The notes under the pieces: generated by a model
What the model was told of the DNA's origin: nothing
Databases searched by the model: none
The model's input: only the letters and a program-made list of their open reading frames with translations
Translations under genes and position numbers: made by a program
NCBI GenBank assembly: GCA_945876035.1
Contig: CAMCMU010000030.1
Location: forward strand, 1 to 61,526
Origin: Schlesneria paludicola DSM 18645
Lineage (GTDB): Bacteria; Planctomycetota; Planctomycetia; Planctomycetales; Planctomycetaceae
Length of the DNA stretch: 61,526 nucleotides
Direction of reading: 5' to 3'
Shown here: positions 18,826 to 27,748 of the stretch, piece after piece
Position numbering within the stretch: the first letter of the stretch is position 1
Layout of the letters: each line of letters opens with the position of its first letter

Positions 18826-19376
18826 AATCGGGGTCTCGTCGATTTCCGTTCCACTCGCTCACAATCCCCCTCAGCCCCCACGCACCTGCGATCGGTTTCA
18901 AGTCCTCAAAGTCTGTCCACTGCTGGACCGTCGACAACGATCAATGGGACCCCAATCGGTCAGGGGATGGACCACCGAACCGTCACATCTCTGGATGCCT
19001 AGGCATCCAGACAATGGCGAGGCATCAACCGTTCCTGCCTCCTCTGCAGCCCGTTGCAGAAAGCCGCAGGCGATGCTTCCGCCGTGACCCCTCGAAAGAA
19101 ACCATCGGCGTTGTGAAACCGGCCCGACAACCGCCGCGCGCTCCCCCGTTTCGACGGCCGACTATTTCTCAGCAATGGAATAGGCCGCAAATCGCTGTTT
19201 GGATTCCGTGCGAAACGTGAATGCGTGATTAAGGGAATGGGCCAAGCGATTGACTGACTCAACGTCTTGTCACGGCGTATCTCCGATCCATCATCACGGA
19301 GTATTTTGTGGGGAGATTTCAGTTCTTCCGCAGAGGCCTATCGACCTCCGATGTTTTGTCGTGGCCTCAATCGCCG
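18826..19376. other. Intergenic stretch with a perfect palindrome
   Basis: About 550 bases after the DUF1080 pseudogene. No gene is supported on either strand. The one clear structure is a perfect palindrome at 18990-19011. Confidence 0.4.
18990..19011. repeat. Perfect 22-bp palindrome
   Basis: The core CTGGATGCCTAGGCATCCAG (18991-19010) is its own reverse complement, and the flanking T and A extend the symmetry by one pair. There is no spacer and no T-run, so it is more likely a protein-binding site or dispersed repeat than a terminator. Its sequence differs from the palindrome at 3386-3405. Confidence 0.55.
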
Positions 19377-21077
19377 TCAGTGATTGAAGCGGAATTCGGG
19401 ACTCGTCGTGAGTGCCCACAGAACCTGCTGCCAAGCGGAGTGCTTGACCTGCGGCTTTGAATCATCGTCCTTTTTGTCTGCCGAGGATCGCTCGTATTCG
19501 GCCAGAAATTCGTCAACGCGAGTCGATTCTTCTTTAGTCGGCAATCTGGATAGGATATTCAGAAATGCCATTTCAATCTGCTTCGGCCGACTTTCCGCGC
19601 CCTGCAGTTTGGAACTGAGTTTCTCACCAATGGCATTCAATCGTTCGGGATCGTTACTCATACGAAGTGCTTCAATCGCATTGACCTGCATGTCGTCATA
19701 GGGTTGTTCGATCAAATCGCCGAACAACTGATTGGCGTGCCCTTCCAAAACGGCAATTTTTTCGTCTTGAACAGTCAGTGACTGACCATCCTCGTCGAAG
19801 CTATCATCACCGGCAATAAGGATCGACATACCGAACTGCCGCGGCGTCAGTGGCCGAAGATTCGCAACGGCAAACAATTCTCGCGACGGCCGATCGGCGG
19901 TCAGTGGATGAGAGCTCCTGGCATATGTTTGGCTGCTGACAATCCCACGGACAATGCGGTGGAAATCGAATTTATTGTCCATCAAATCTCTGGCGAGCCA
20001 ATCCAACAATTGGGGATGGCTCGCGTGATTCTCGTCGTGCATCTGATCAATTCGCATCACGAGTCCATACCCGAACAAGCGGTGCCACAACCGATTGACG
20101 AGCGACTTGGCGAGAATGTGCTGATTCTCAGTTTTGAGTGCCACTTCGACCAACTGTGCTCGATAGCTGAATTCAGCGTTCAAAGGATATTCGATTGCAC
20201 TCTTTTCCGTTTTCTTTTTGTTCTCTTCATTGCGTTTTTTGAGGTCATCCAGTGTCTTCTGTTCGTCGGCAATCGCCTTGGGCAAGTCCTCGATCGTCTG
20301 AGCCGGAGTATCGACGCTAAGACCTGTCAAAAACATCAGGCCGACTTCGCGATTTTCACCGCCGCTGGTTGTAAATTTGACTCGCGAATTGCTGAATTGT
20401 CTTTCGAACAGGCGATCCTCAAATGCGTAGCTTCTTGAAAAAAAGGCCCTCATCCCAAAAAAATGATCCTGAGTCAGCGATTCAATGTAAGGATGGACGT
20501 GGCACTGCGAACAACTGATGTTGATGCCAAAGAAAATGGAACTGACATCGCGCGTCAGCAAATCGAGGTCATTCACTCGCCCTTGGACAAATCGTTCCGG
20601 CTTGAGATCCGCAGATGCGACTCCGAGCATCTCGCAAAACATTTGATTCCAACCTCGTCGTTCCCGCACCGCCACCAGCAAATAATCCTGCAGGTCGGGA
20701 CCGTCATTCCCCGAGCCACGCAGAATGCCATTCAAGACAGACGCCATCTGACGAACATACCAGTGCGAATTCACGAATCGATCGATCCACTCTTCTCTTT
20801 TTGTCGGGCGAGTGGATTGCGTGAATTCCTCCAGCTCGCGGGGCGTGGGGATCCGACCGGCCAGATCGAGAGTCAGCCGGCGTAGGAATGTCGCATCATC
20901 CGCTGCCGCTGCGGCGGTCACTCCGGCTGCAGCAATCTTCGCACTCACGTAATAATCAATCACCGCCTGCGGAGATTGATCTGCCGGTAAAAGATCTGCC
21001 GCAACGGATAGTCGCGTCACAGTCAAAAAGATGGTGGTGCACACCAATCGGCGTGACCCTAGAGGAACACTTCTCAT
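19377..21077 (-). CDS. DUF1549/DUF1553 planctomycete cytochrome-associated protein
   Basis: A secreted protein of 566 residues with signal peptide (TTIFLTVTRLSVAADLL). The N-terminal DUF1549 part has the usual DATFLRRLTLDLAGRIPTPR (about 62-81) and ends in CSQCHVHPYIESLTQDHFFG (about 196-215), a CXXCH that looks able to bind haem c. The C-terminal DUF1553 part shows LAKSLVNRLWHRLFGYGLV, HPQLLDWLARDLMDNKFDFH and ends TTSPEFRFNH, the usual terminal signature. A lysine/glutamate-rich helical segment (about 275-300) separates the halves. Such proteins are numerous in planctomycetes and are usually encoded beside a DUF1501 gene, as here. Their activity is not established. It is the last gene of a three-gene set. 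Confidence 0.9.
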   Translation of the reverse strand: MRSVPLGSRRLVCTTIFLTVTRLSVAADLLPADQSPQAVIDYYVSAKIAAAGVTAAAAADDATFLRRLTLDLAGRIPTPRELEEFTQSTRPTKREEWIDRFVNSHWYVRQMASVLNGILRGSGNDGPDLQDYLLVAVRERRGWNQMFCEMLGVASADLKPERFVQGRVNDLDLLTRDVSSIFFGINISCSQCHVHPYIESLTQDHFFGMRAFFSRSYAFEDRLFERQFSNSRVKFTTSGGENREVGLMFLTGLSVDTPAQTIEDLPKAIADEQKTLDDLKKRNEENKKKTEKSAIEYPLNAEFSYRAQLVEVALKTENQHILAKSLVNRLWHRLFGYGLVMRIDQMHDENHASHPQLLDWLARDLMDNKFDFHRIVRGIVSSQTYARSSHPLTADRPSRELFAVANLRPLTPRQFGMSILIAGDDSFDEDGQSLTVQDEKIAVLEGHANQLFGDLIEQPYDDMQVNAIEALRMSNDPERLNAIGEKLSSKLQGAESRPKQIEMAFLNILSRLPTKEESTRVDEFLAEYERSSADKKDDDSKPQVKHSAWQQVLWALTTSPEFRFNH

Positions 21078-21125
21078 CGCAATTCAGTCTCTTCTGTATG
21101 CAAGCGGCCGATCTAAAACCAAGAA

Positions 21126-22175
21126 CTAACCCGCGGGCGGCGCTGTTGTCGTCAATTCCCACTGAATGAGATATCCTCGCTTGATGCGAGAGTTGGCCGT
21201 GGCGTCCTTTCGTCCGACCGTGAACAGCCGATCTGCCTTTTCCGACATCGCAAAATCAAAGTTCAACATCGGTGACGCCTCGAGGTGGACTGCGGACTTA
21301 GAGACCAAATCGAATACGGCAATCTTTTGTTCCGCGCCAGCGCCACCCACGCCGATCAGCCAAACGCCGTTGGGATGAAATTGAACTCTTTCGTAGAAGA
21401 AATTGCCGCCGACATTCCATTCGTGAGTCGATTCGCCGGTCGCCCAATCGTAAACCCGGATCAGGGCTTTGCTTCCCCCAATCTGTGACGTATCACCCGC
21501 TTGATTGCCGCACGCGGCAATCAGAAGCCCATCACGCGAGAACGCCAAACCCCGAATCCCGCCATACCCATGCCCGTTGGTATCGTGAGTAAAAAAATGG
21601 GGTGCCATCAACTTCGTGACCTGTTGGCCTGTTGCGACGTCCCAGATCAAGATTTGTCCAGACTGATCTGCCGTCGCCAGATGACTGCCATCGGGAGAGA
21701 AGGTGCACTGATAGAGCTTCGACGGCAGGAATCTCGACGTCTGCAATGAGTGGCCGTGCAATTCGCGAATCAATTTTCCAGAGGACGTCTCCCACAAACG
21801 ACAAACCATATCATCACACACACTGGCGACAATTCTCTGATCCGGTGAAAGGGCCAGAGCGCGAACCCACTTGGGATGGTCATCAACAATTCGTAGAGGC
21901 CGGTGCGACTCTCGATCCCACCAAATCAATCGATGATCGGATCCTGCAGAGATCAGCTGATCGTTCGTCAAAACCAGACTGCTGACATAACTCACATGAG
22001 CGGGCCAACTGCTGACGACGGGAGTTTCCGGAGCCAGATCAATATGCATGATCTGCCCGTGAGATCCACCGGCGAACAATTGATTTGTTTCCGGAATGCG
22101 CACCACCGATAAAAGATCACCATCGCACGAATACTCTCGCACACTCTTGAATTGTAGGGACGGTTCACTCGTCAT
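21126..22175 (-). CDS. WD40 repeat protein
   Basis: A beta-propeller of about 349 residues from ATG 22175, built only of WD40 repeats. Clear blades include SYVSSLVLTNDQLISAGSDH, WVRALALSPDQRIVASVCDD, MVCRLWETSSGKLIRELHGH, CTFSPDGSHLATADQSGQIL, and GIRGLAFSRDGLLIAACGNQ, with the usual terminal W-D/W-E dipeptides. No signal peptide is visible. The frame is open to 22265, eight bases after the DUF1501 stop, but the first 30 residues from there are unlike the family, and MTSEPSLQFKSVREY is the more natural start. The gene sits between DUF1501 and DUF1549/DUF1553 genes on the same strand, so a role with them is likely. Confidence 0.8.
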   Translation of the reverse strand: MTSEPSLQFKSVREYSCDGDLLSVVRIPETNQLFAGGSHGQIMHIDLAPETPVVSSWPAHVSYVSSLVLTNDQLISAGSDHRLIWWDRESHRPLRIVDDHPKWVRALALSPDQRIVASVCDDMVCRLWETSSGKLIRELHGHSLQTSRFLPSKLYQCTFSPDGSHLATADQSGQILIWDVATGQQVTKLMAPHFFTHDTNGHGYGGIRGLAFSRDGLLIAACGNQAGDTSQIGGSKALIRVYDWATGESTHEWNVGGNFFYERVQFHPNGVWLIGVGGAGAEQKIAVFDLVSKSAVHLEASPMLNFDFAMSEKADRLFTVGRKDATANSRIKRGYLIQWELTTTAPPAG

Positions 22176-22272
22176 TCGGCTGCCTGTCAAAAAGGGAAGA
22201 TTCAGGATCATTCCGGGGTGTACCGGTAAAAACCTTGGCTGCACGCATGCGGAGGGGCAATCCATCCCACCA

Positions 22273-23619
22273 CTACGCGAGCACTTCCCTAATAGGTTCC
22301 GTTTTATAATCGGTCAAAGGGACAGGCCGCCCATCCGAGGCCATGTTTTCTTTTTGATGGTCAATCCCAACAGCTTGAAACACGGTGGCGAAGAACTGTT
22401 GCAAATTGACTTCATCTTGGACGATCTCTTGTCCATCCTTGTCGGTCTTTCCGTAAATCACACCCGGTTTGATCCCGCACCCCGACAGCGTGACGCTCAT
22501 ACGTGGAAAGTGATCTCGTCCCTGCGAACTGTTGATGTAGGGAGTGCGCCCCATTTCGGAAAACGTCAGAACCAGCGTATGCTCGAGGAGACCTCGATCA
22601 TTCAGATCGTCCAGCAACGCGGACATCACGATGTCCAGTTCGGGAACCATTTCTTGGTGGAACTCAAAATTTTGACCGTGATGATCCCACCATCCTCGAT
22701 TGACTCGAACAAAGGGAACTCCGGCCTCAATCAGTCGCCGAGCCACTAATGCCTGTTGACCAAACGGCGTGCGGCCATAACGGTCAATGACGTTTTGCGG
22801 TTCACCTTCTAAGGAGAACAGATGCGCGTTATCCATCAACCCACGGACTTTTGAATAGGCCGATTCGTAGCTGTTCAACGTCGAGTCATACGCATTTTCG
22901 GAAGCAAACGACTTGCCCAAAAAAGAACGCAATTGACCTCGTTTGAAGTGCTCTTCATCCGTCAAAAAATCGGGCAGCTTATTTCCTGAAGGGGCCAAAT
23001 TGACAACCGAATCTTCAATGGTAAACGGTGGTTCGGGCTTCACTCGTCCTGGCTGGATATTGAGCGGATTCCAACGTGCGCCGAGAAACCCAGCGGTTTC
23101 AAAAAAATTTTGGCCCAAATAATTGGTGAACGAGACATGATGAGGCAGCGGGCTGTCGGGATTCGCCAGTTCGCTGGCAAGCATGCAACCCAAGCTCGGA
23201 AACTTGACCACTCCCGTGGTCGGTTTGCCGCCATATAACGGAACGTCCACATGATCGCCGTTCTTGGTTTCAATGGAGCGAATAACAGCCGTATATTTCC
23301 CAATTCGCTGAGCCATCTCGGGCATGAGTTCCGACATCTGATAGCCGGGAACAGACGTGGGAATTGAAACAAACGGACCACCCGTGGGCCGGCCAGGCTT
23401 AGGATCAAACGTTTCAAACTGGCTCGCTCCACCGTTGAGAAACAGCATCAGCACCCGTTTTTGATTCCGACGCAATTCATCGGCGAGAACCGGAGCCTTG
23501 AGCCTATTGAGGCCGGTCAGCCCACCAGCGAACACACCGGCCGACGCGCCAAAAAAAGTCCGCCGACTCAACTCATGTTCCTGGGAACCGCACCACATCC
23601 CCTTCATTGAACTGGCCAT
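22273..23619 (-). CDS. DUF1501 domain protein, Tat-exported
   Basis: A 448-residue protein of the DUF1501 family, related in fold to sulfatases and alkaline phosphatases. The N-terminus has a twin-arginine motif followed by a hydrophobic core (SRRTFFGASAGVFAGGL), so export by Tat is expected. Family landmarks are MLFLNGGASQFETFDPKPG (about 59-77), IETKNGDHV, GWWDHHGQNFEFH and TLVLTFSEMGRTP with GRDHFP downstream, which supply the likely metal-binding Asp/His residues. AAGGA precedes ATG 23619 by eight bases, and GTG 23622 directly in front is the alternative. It is the first gene of the set DUF1501 - WD40 - DUF1549/DUF1553, the usual planctomycete arrangement. The reaction is unknown. Confidence 0.9.
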   Translation of the reverse strand: MASSMKGMWCGSQEHELSRRTFFGASAGVFAGGLTGLNRLKAPVLADELRRNQKRVLMLFLNGGASQFETFDPKPGRPTGGPFVSIPTSVPGYQMSELMPEMAQRIGKYTAVIRSIETKNGDHVDVPLYGGKPTTGVVKFPSLGCMLASELANPDSPLPHHVSFTNYLGQNFFETAGFLGARWNPLNIQPGRVKPEPPFTIEDSVVNLAPSGNKLPDFLTDEEHFKRGQLRSFLGKSFASENAYDSTLNSYESAYSKVRGLMDNAHLFSLEGEPQNVIDRYGRTPFGQQALVARRLIEAGVPFVRVNRGWWDHHGQNFEFHQEMVPELDIVMSALLDDLNDRGLLEHTLVLTFSEMGRTPYINSSQGRDHFPRMSVTLSGCGIKPGVIYGKTDKDGQEIVQDEVNLQQFFATVFQAVGIDHQKENMASDGRPVPLTDYKTEPIREVLA

Positions 23620-23778
23620 CACGGTATTTCCTTAGCAATACAAGTTTGACACGTCTACAGGCTTCTCGCGTGGTTGACCGTGACTGCACTTTCAATGTGT
23701 TTTTTAAAGAGGTACCACAGTCGTTCCCCAATTTCCATGGGCGTTACGGAGAAAGGTTAGATTTGTTACCAGTTCGTC

Positions 23779-25188
23779 ATGTCTGACACCACAATAGCTG
23801 AAACTGATCCGCGAGATTTGAAGATCTCTGAGCAAGCGAACGTGATTGTTGAGCTGACCCAAGTCGTCGAGCCATTAAAGCACTAGAATAAGGGACTCGC
23901 CGAGAAGATCAAACAACTCGAAGGATTGCTGGCATCCATGCGCGATGCCGAATCTTCGAAGAAACCTGTCTTCACGGAAAATTGCAGCCTCGATCGCAAC
24001 AGACTCGGCACATAGAATTCCGATAAAAAGCCGCCAAAGAAATCCACCGGTTGCAAACCCGCTGAAGCCAAACGATTCAGATGCTTCCGGAAGGCGTTGA
24101 TCGCGATCCGTGCAGACACCATCGCTTCCAATCGGTTTGGCGAATCGTCGATGGCAAAGCTGTCTATCTGCGATACGACATTTGCGATTTGCCTGACGCT
24201 GTCGATCTGCCGCTGCCACCGGGAGTTCGCAAGAGTCGCAGCGAATTCGGGACGGAAGTCATACTGATTCTGGGATACCTGTACGACTGGATTGCCGTCT
24301 CACAAGAGAAGGCCATCAGCATCATGAATTTCTTCACTGGCCTCGAACTTTCCAGGTCGCAGGCCGACTCATTGCTGACTCAGCGGGCCGACGCGTGGGA
24401 ATTGCAATACCACGCAACTGCCGAGCTGATCGCTCTGCAAACGAGTGTGGCCATCGACGAAACTGGCTGGAAAGTCGCCAAAAAAGACTATTATCTGTGT
24501 TTTTTTCGACTGCCGCACGTGTGTTGTTCCGCTGCGGAGTTTCACGAAAGAAGACCGAGACGCCAAGCGTCCTTGGAGATTTCTTGAACGGCATCGGTGT
24601 GACCGATGACTATACGGCGTAAAAATATCTGTTCCGCGAACATCCGTTGTGCGGGATCGATCACGATGCCAAAGGACTGACGTACCAACGTGGCGGTTGC
24701 TGTTGTAGGTGAGCCACGCAACGATGCTGCCGAACGCAAGGCGGTCGTTGCCAAACTTCAGGATCGCATCAAGTCGCTGTGCTGTCGTCGCGCCCAGGAA
24801 ATCATCACGTCGAAAGCAGTTGCAAAGTCAGAAACACCGATCGAGCCGACGCCGTCATGAGTTGCCCGACAACCTGAATTGTTTGTTCGTATTTGTTGAG
24901 CATCCAGAAGTGGATGCCGACAAACAATCGCAGTGAACGGAATGCTCGTCGAGAAGCGGAGATTCGCAAAACCGAGCGGGGACGAGCAAAACGGACCGGG
25001 GTGCAAACCCCCGGAGTATCATTGTGACCGTTTTGGCAAGTCTTCTAAGTCGGATCAGCAAGTTGCCAGTGTCGAACATGCTGGCGGAAGTGGGTCGATG
25101 GGTGGATACCGGCAAGTCACTATTCGAACTTGAGCTGGAAGCAATCCGAGAAAAAACAGCACCACCAACTCAGCCCGAACCGATTTGA
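23779..25188 (+). pseudogene. Decayed IS66-type transposase
   Basis: The remains of an IS66-family transposase can be followed across the whole stretch, but only by changing frame and reading through stops. In order they are: an N-terminal coiled coil (QLEGLLASMRDAESSKKPVF), a DDE region in one frame (GTEVILILGYLYDWIAVSQE and VAIDETGWKVAKKDYYLCFF), a shifted part (LGDFLNGIGVTDDYTA, then YLFREHPLCGIDHDAKGLTY), and the C-terminus in two more frames (NNRSERN-like NRSERNARREAEIRK and AEVGRWVDTGKSLFELELEA), ending at TGA 25188. The element cannot make a working transposase. Terminal inverted repeats could not be identified. It marks the left edge of the phosphorothioation island. Confidence 0.8.
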
Positions 25189-25328
25189 ACCCAATTTCAC
25201 GCTCTCCTACGGTACCGCAAACCCCGTAAAAGACAGCTTCACGCAAAATGGGCAGCTACTTTCCAAACTCTTCGCTCCCACGAATTTCTTGCCACACGCA
25301 GAGCCGAAGGACTCATTTGTTTCCAGAG

Positions 25329-25709
25329 TTACGTCTTTTTCGTCAGACGCACAAGGTTGTCGATTCGTTTGATGAAACCATGGACCGCCATGTAGCCTAC
25401 CCCACGATGCAGATGCAGACGGAGTTGTTTGATCAGCGTCTCAGTGTCCACGGGTAAACCATCGTTCTTGCATCGCTGCTTCAGCAAAGCCAGATACAGT
25501 TCGTTGTGTTCGCCGCCGAAAACCTGCCATGTCATTTCGACGTTGCTGTCAGCCGGAATGTCGATCGGAGTTGGCGGCGTCAATTCTTTCAATGACAGAC
25601 ACAACGCCCAGCGGCAGAGAATATTCCATTGCTGAATACCAGTGCGGGTTTTCAGCCGAATCAGCTGTTCTTTGGCTTGGTTGGACAGGCGGACTTGTTT
25701 GATGCTCAT
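25329..25709 (-). CDS. dndE: DNA sulfur modification protein DndE
   Basis: DndE is a small basic DNA-binding subunit of the Dnd double-stranded DNA phosphorothioation complex. The 126-residue product matches the family in length and in its N-terminal signature RLSNQAKEQLIRLKTRTGIQ followed by WNILCRWALCLSL. The middle has FGGEHNELYLALLKQR and the C-terminal part LHLHRGVGYMAVHG. Its ATG overlaps the stop of the dndD gene in an ATGA quartet, the usual translational coupling of these two genes. The gene looks intact, but no dndB or dndC is found next to it, so it is the tail of an incomplete Dnd operon. Confidence 0.9.
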   Translation of the reverse strand: MSIKQVRLSNQAKEQLIRLKTRTGIQQWNILCRWALCLSLKELTPPTPIDIPADSNVEMTWQVFGGEHNELYLALLKQRCKNDGLPVDTETLIKQLRLHLHRGVGYMAVHGFIKRIDNLVRLTKKT

Positions 25710-26962
25710 GCCGTCACGTTGTCCTTGGCATTCGTCTGCCAGAAGTAGCCTTCTTCCACGTTTGTCATCCGACCGCCTTCGTCATATTTCAAATGATAGG
25801 CCCGCGCCACGCTGGACTGCAGTTGCTCGAAGTAATGCACTTCAATTTCTGTATCGGTGGACAAGATAATCACCTGATGGCTGGCATGTGGAAAATACCG
25901 TTCCACGAGCTGATTGCGATGTTCCGAGTCTAGGCGGCCCATCGGCGTATCAATGATGGCTGGCAATGGTCGAGCCGACGCCTGAGACAGCCCCCATAAG
26001 ACACTGATCGCAAAGATCTGTTTTTCACCTTCGCTCAGACGATCCTTGGGCAGCACCATTCCCAACTTGTCGATCAGCGTGATGGCGAAACTTTCGGGAT
26101 CGATTACAACTCGCTCGACCAGTTCCTGCTTGTGCAGCAGGAATCGGAAGGATTTTGTCACCAGCTCAGAAAGGTGAGCAATCTTTTTCACCGTGGCCCG
26201 TCGCAGAAACACTTTCATCGTTTCCTGAGTTCTGCTGACCAGCACTCCGATGCGGGCATTCTGATCGCTTTGAACTCTCTCGTTGATATGTTGTGTGTTC
26301 AGTTTGGAAATCTGTTTTTCCAACTCCGACGTTTCAAAGACCGCAGCAGCCAGTTCCCGTTCGACCCGATTGTGACGTTGCTGGAGTTCCGTCATTTCCG
26401 CCGTGGCTGCTTTGAGTTCCTCGGCAACACCCTGGATGGCATCTTCCTTCGGAGCCGCCGCGAGGCTACGTTGCACATTATCGAGATCTCGCTGGGCGTC
26501 TTCCAGCTTCGATAGCACGTCGTTTGCTTCTTCTAATCGCAACGTGATTCCAGTTTCCAGAAGTTCGTCCACGCGACGAGCTGACACGTCCGGCAAATTC
26601 AACCATGGTTCGACGGTAATGGGTTGATGTCGTTTGGTGCGGTCAGTCTCCAGGAAATCCGAAGCCGCTGCCAGAACTTGATCCTCGGCCTTGACGGCCC
26701 CCAGCTGCGGATCGACGTCATGATTGATACAGCTGCGGAGAAAGTCTTCGTAGGATTTCTCACCACGTTTTGAACACTTGGCTCGCTTGCCGTATAGCAC
26801 CAGCTGGACAGCATCCAGAATCGTCGTCTTTCCGCCGCCGTTCATCCCGCCAAAAAGGACGACCGGTTTTGCCTTGCCGCGATGCGCCGCCGGAGCGAGA
26901 TTGAACTCGTGCTCGCCACGGTAAACGCAAAAATTTGAAAGTTTCAGTTCATTGAAAATCAT
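25706..26962 (-). CDS. dndD: DndD ATPase with a large internal deletion
   Basis: DndD is an SMC/RecN-like ATPase of the DNA phosphorothioation complex, normally about 650-700 residues. This copy has 418. The N-terminal head has FNELKLSNFCVYRGEHEFNL and the Walker A loop GGMNGGGKTT (38-47), and runs to LRSCINHDVDPQLGA (about 75-89). It then jumps directly into coiled-coil sequence (about 140-300). The C-terminal head is complete, with the ABC signature LSEGEKQ (309-315) and the Walker B box IIDTPMGRLD (336-345). The FFDGE-type Q-loop region and the first part of the coiled coil are missing, while the frame is kept. It may fold badly or be inactive, and I treat it as a deletion derivative rather than a normal gene. 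Confidence 0.85.
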   Translation of the reverse strand: MIFNELKLSNFCVYRGEHEFNLAPAAHRGKAKPVVLFGGMNGGGKTTILDAVQLVLYGKRAKCSKRGEKSYEDFLRSCINHDVDPQLGAVKAEDQVLAAASDFLETDRTKRHQPITVEPWLNLPDVSARRVDELLETGITLRLEEANDVLSKLEDAQRDLDNVQRSLAAAPKEDAIQGVAEELKAATAEMTELQQRHNRVERELAAAVFETSELEKQISKLNTQHINERVQSDQNARIGVLVSRTQETMKVFLRRATVKKIAHLSELVTKSFRFLLHKQELVERVVIDPESFAITLIDKLGMVLPKDRLSEGEKQIFAISVLWGLSQASARPLPAIIDTPMGRLDSEHRNQLVERYFPHASHQVIILSTDTEIEVHYFEQLQSSVARAYHLKYDEGGRMTNVEEGYFWQTNAKDNVTA

Positions 26963-26966
26963 GTGA

Positions 26967-27200
26967 TATCACCAGTTCCTTTACCAAGTCTGGCGAGCGG
27001 AGTGGCGTGAGGTCAACGCCCACGGCCGTGAACGCGGACGGACGGCGAAAGAGACGCTGAACGTTGAACGAGTCTCCATGGAGGCCGTTCATCCGGACGA
27101 CATTGAAGTCTTCATCAATGACCGACAACTGCCCCCGGATGCGATTTTCGACGAACGACAACCGAAAGTGTACCTCGACCTGAGCAAGCACGCCGAATAA
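26967..27200 (+). pseudogene. Plus-strand coding fragment of unknown gene
   Basis: Between dndD and the next minus-strand gene there is a plus-strand open stretch with protein-like composition that ends at TAA 27198-27200. It reads YHQFLYQVWRAEWREVNAHG, then after a short basic part VERVSMEAVHPDDIEVFIND, then RQLPPDAIFDERQPKVYLDL. An in-frame TGA at 26964 sits directly before it and there is no start codon at its beginning, so it looks like the 3' end of a gene whose front is lost. I do not recognise the family. It occupies the place where dndC would be expected. Confidence 0.35.
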
Positions 27201-27274
27201 AAAACGCTCGCAAGGGCTCGTGACGTTCTGGCATCGCGTATGTTCATCGCAACTTTTGCTCTGCCACTTCGCGT

Positions 27275-27745
27275 CTAACTCTGCACCAATCGCGGCAGAA
27301 CATTTTGCTCCCAAAAACTCTTCTTCCCGATTCGGGTAAAGTCGATATCGGGTAGTCGCAACCACTGGCGAGAATGAGTCTTCGAGGCTTCGGCATTGAA
27401 GCCGTTGTAATCATCGGCCACGAACAGCCATTTGTGGTGGTAGATCCACGGATCGTTGAGCTGGCGCCGGAAGGAAGCTGATCCCTCAGCTTTGATCGTA
27501 TAACGGTCGCCGACTGTGGGCTCATCCGCCGAATCGAAGTCCGTTGACTGGATGAACGAAGCCGTTTGGTCAGACATCTGAAACTTGACGACGGTGTACG
27601 AAAACTCCGGCGGCAGAAACAACTTTGCTTTCTGAACAGATTCAGGCAGCAACGACTCGTATTGTTTGTGGACATAGATAGCCCCGCCGATCTCTTTACC
27701 GACTTTGAAGCGAGCACTCCGTTTGGGTAGCGTAGGTTGTTTCAT
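27275..27745 (-). CDS. 156-residue protein of the phosphorothioation island
   Basis: A small soluble protein without a recognised catalytic motif. Readable stretches are KVGKEIGGAIYVHKQYESLL (about 14-33), FSYTVVKFQMSDQTASFIQS (about 48-67), and a C-terminal half rich in aromatic residues: DPWIYHHKWLFVADDYNGFN and WLRLPDIDFTRIGKKSFWEQ. The start ATG follows the stop of the upstream nuclease-like gene by only three bases, so the two are almost certainly translated together. It lies close to the phosphorothioation-associated methyltransferase gene, and I suspect it works with that protein. The function is unknown. Confidence 0.65.
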   Translation of the reverse strand: MKQPTLPKRSARFKVGKEIGGAIYVHKQYESLLPESVQKAKLFLPPEFSYTVVKFQMSDQTASFIQSTDFDSADEPTVGDRYTIKAEGSASFRRQLNDPWIYHHKWLFVADDYNGFNAEASKTHSRQWLRLPDIDFTRIGKKSFWEQNVLPRLVQS

Positions 27746-27748
27746 GGA

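Noticed and set aside
26949-27365. Minus-strand open frame of 138 codons between dndD and the 156-residue gene
   Set aside because: It overlaps the end of the 156-residue gene in another frame, and its composition is less protein-like than the plus-strand fragment in the same place.
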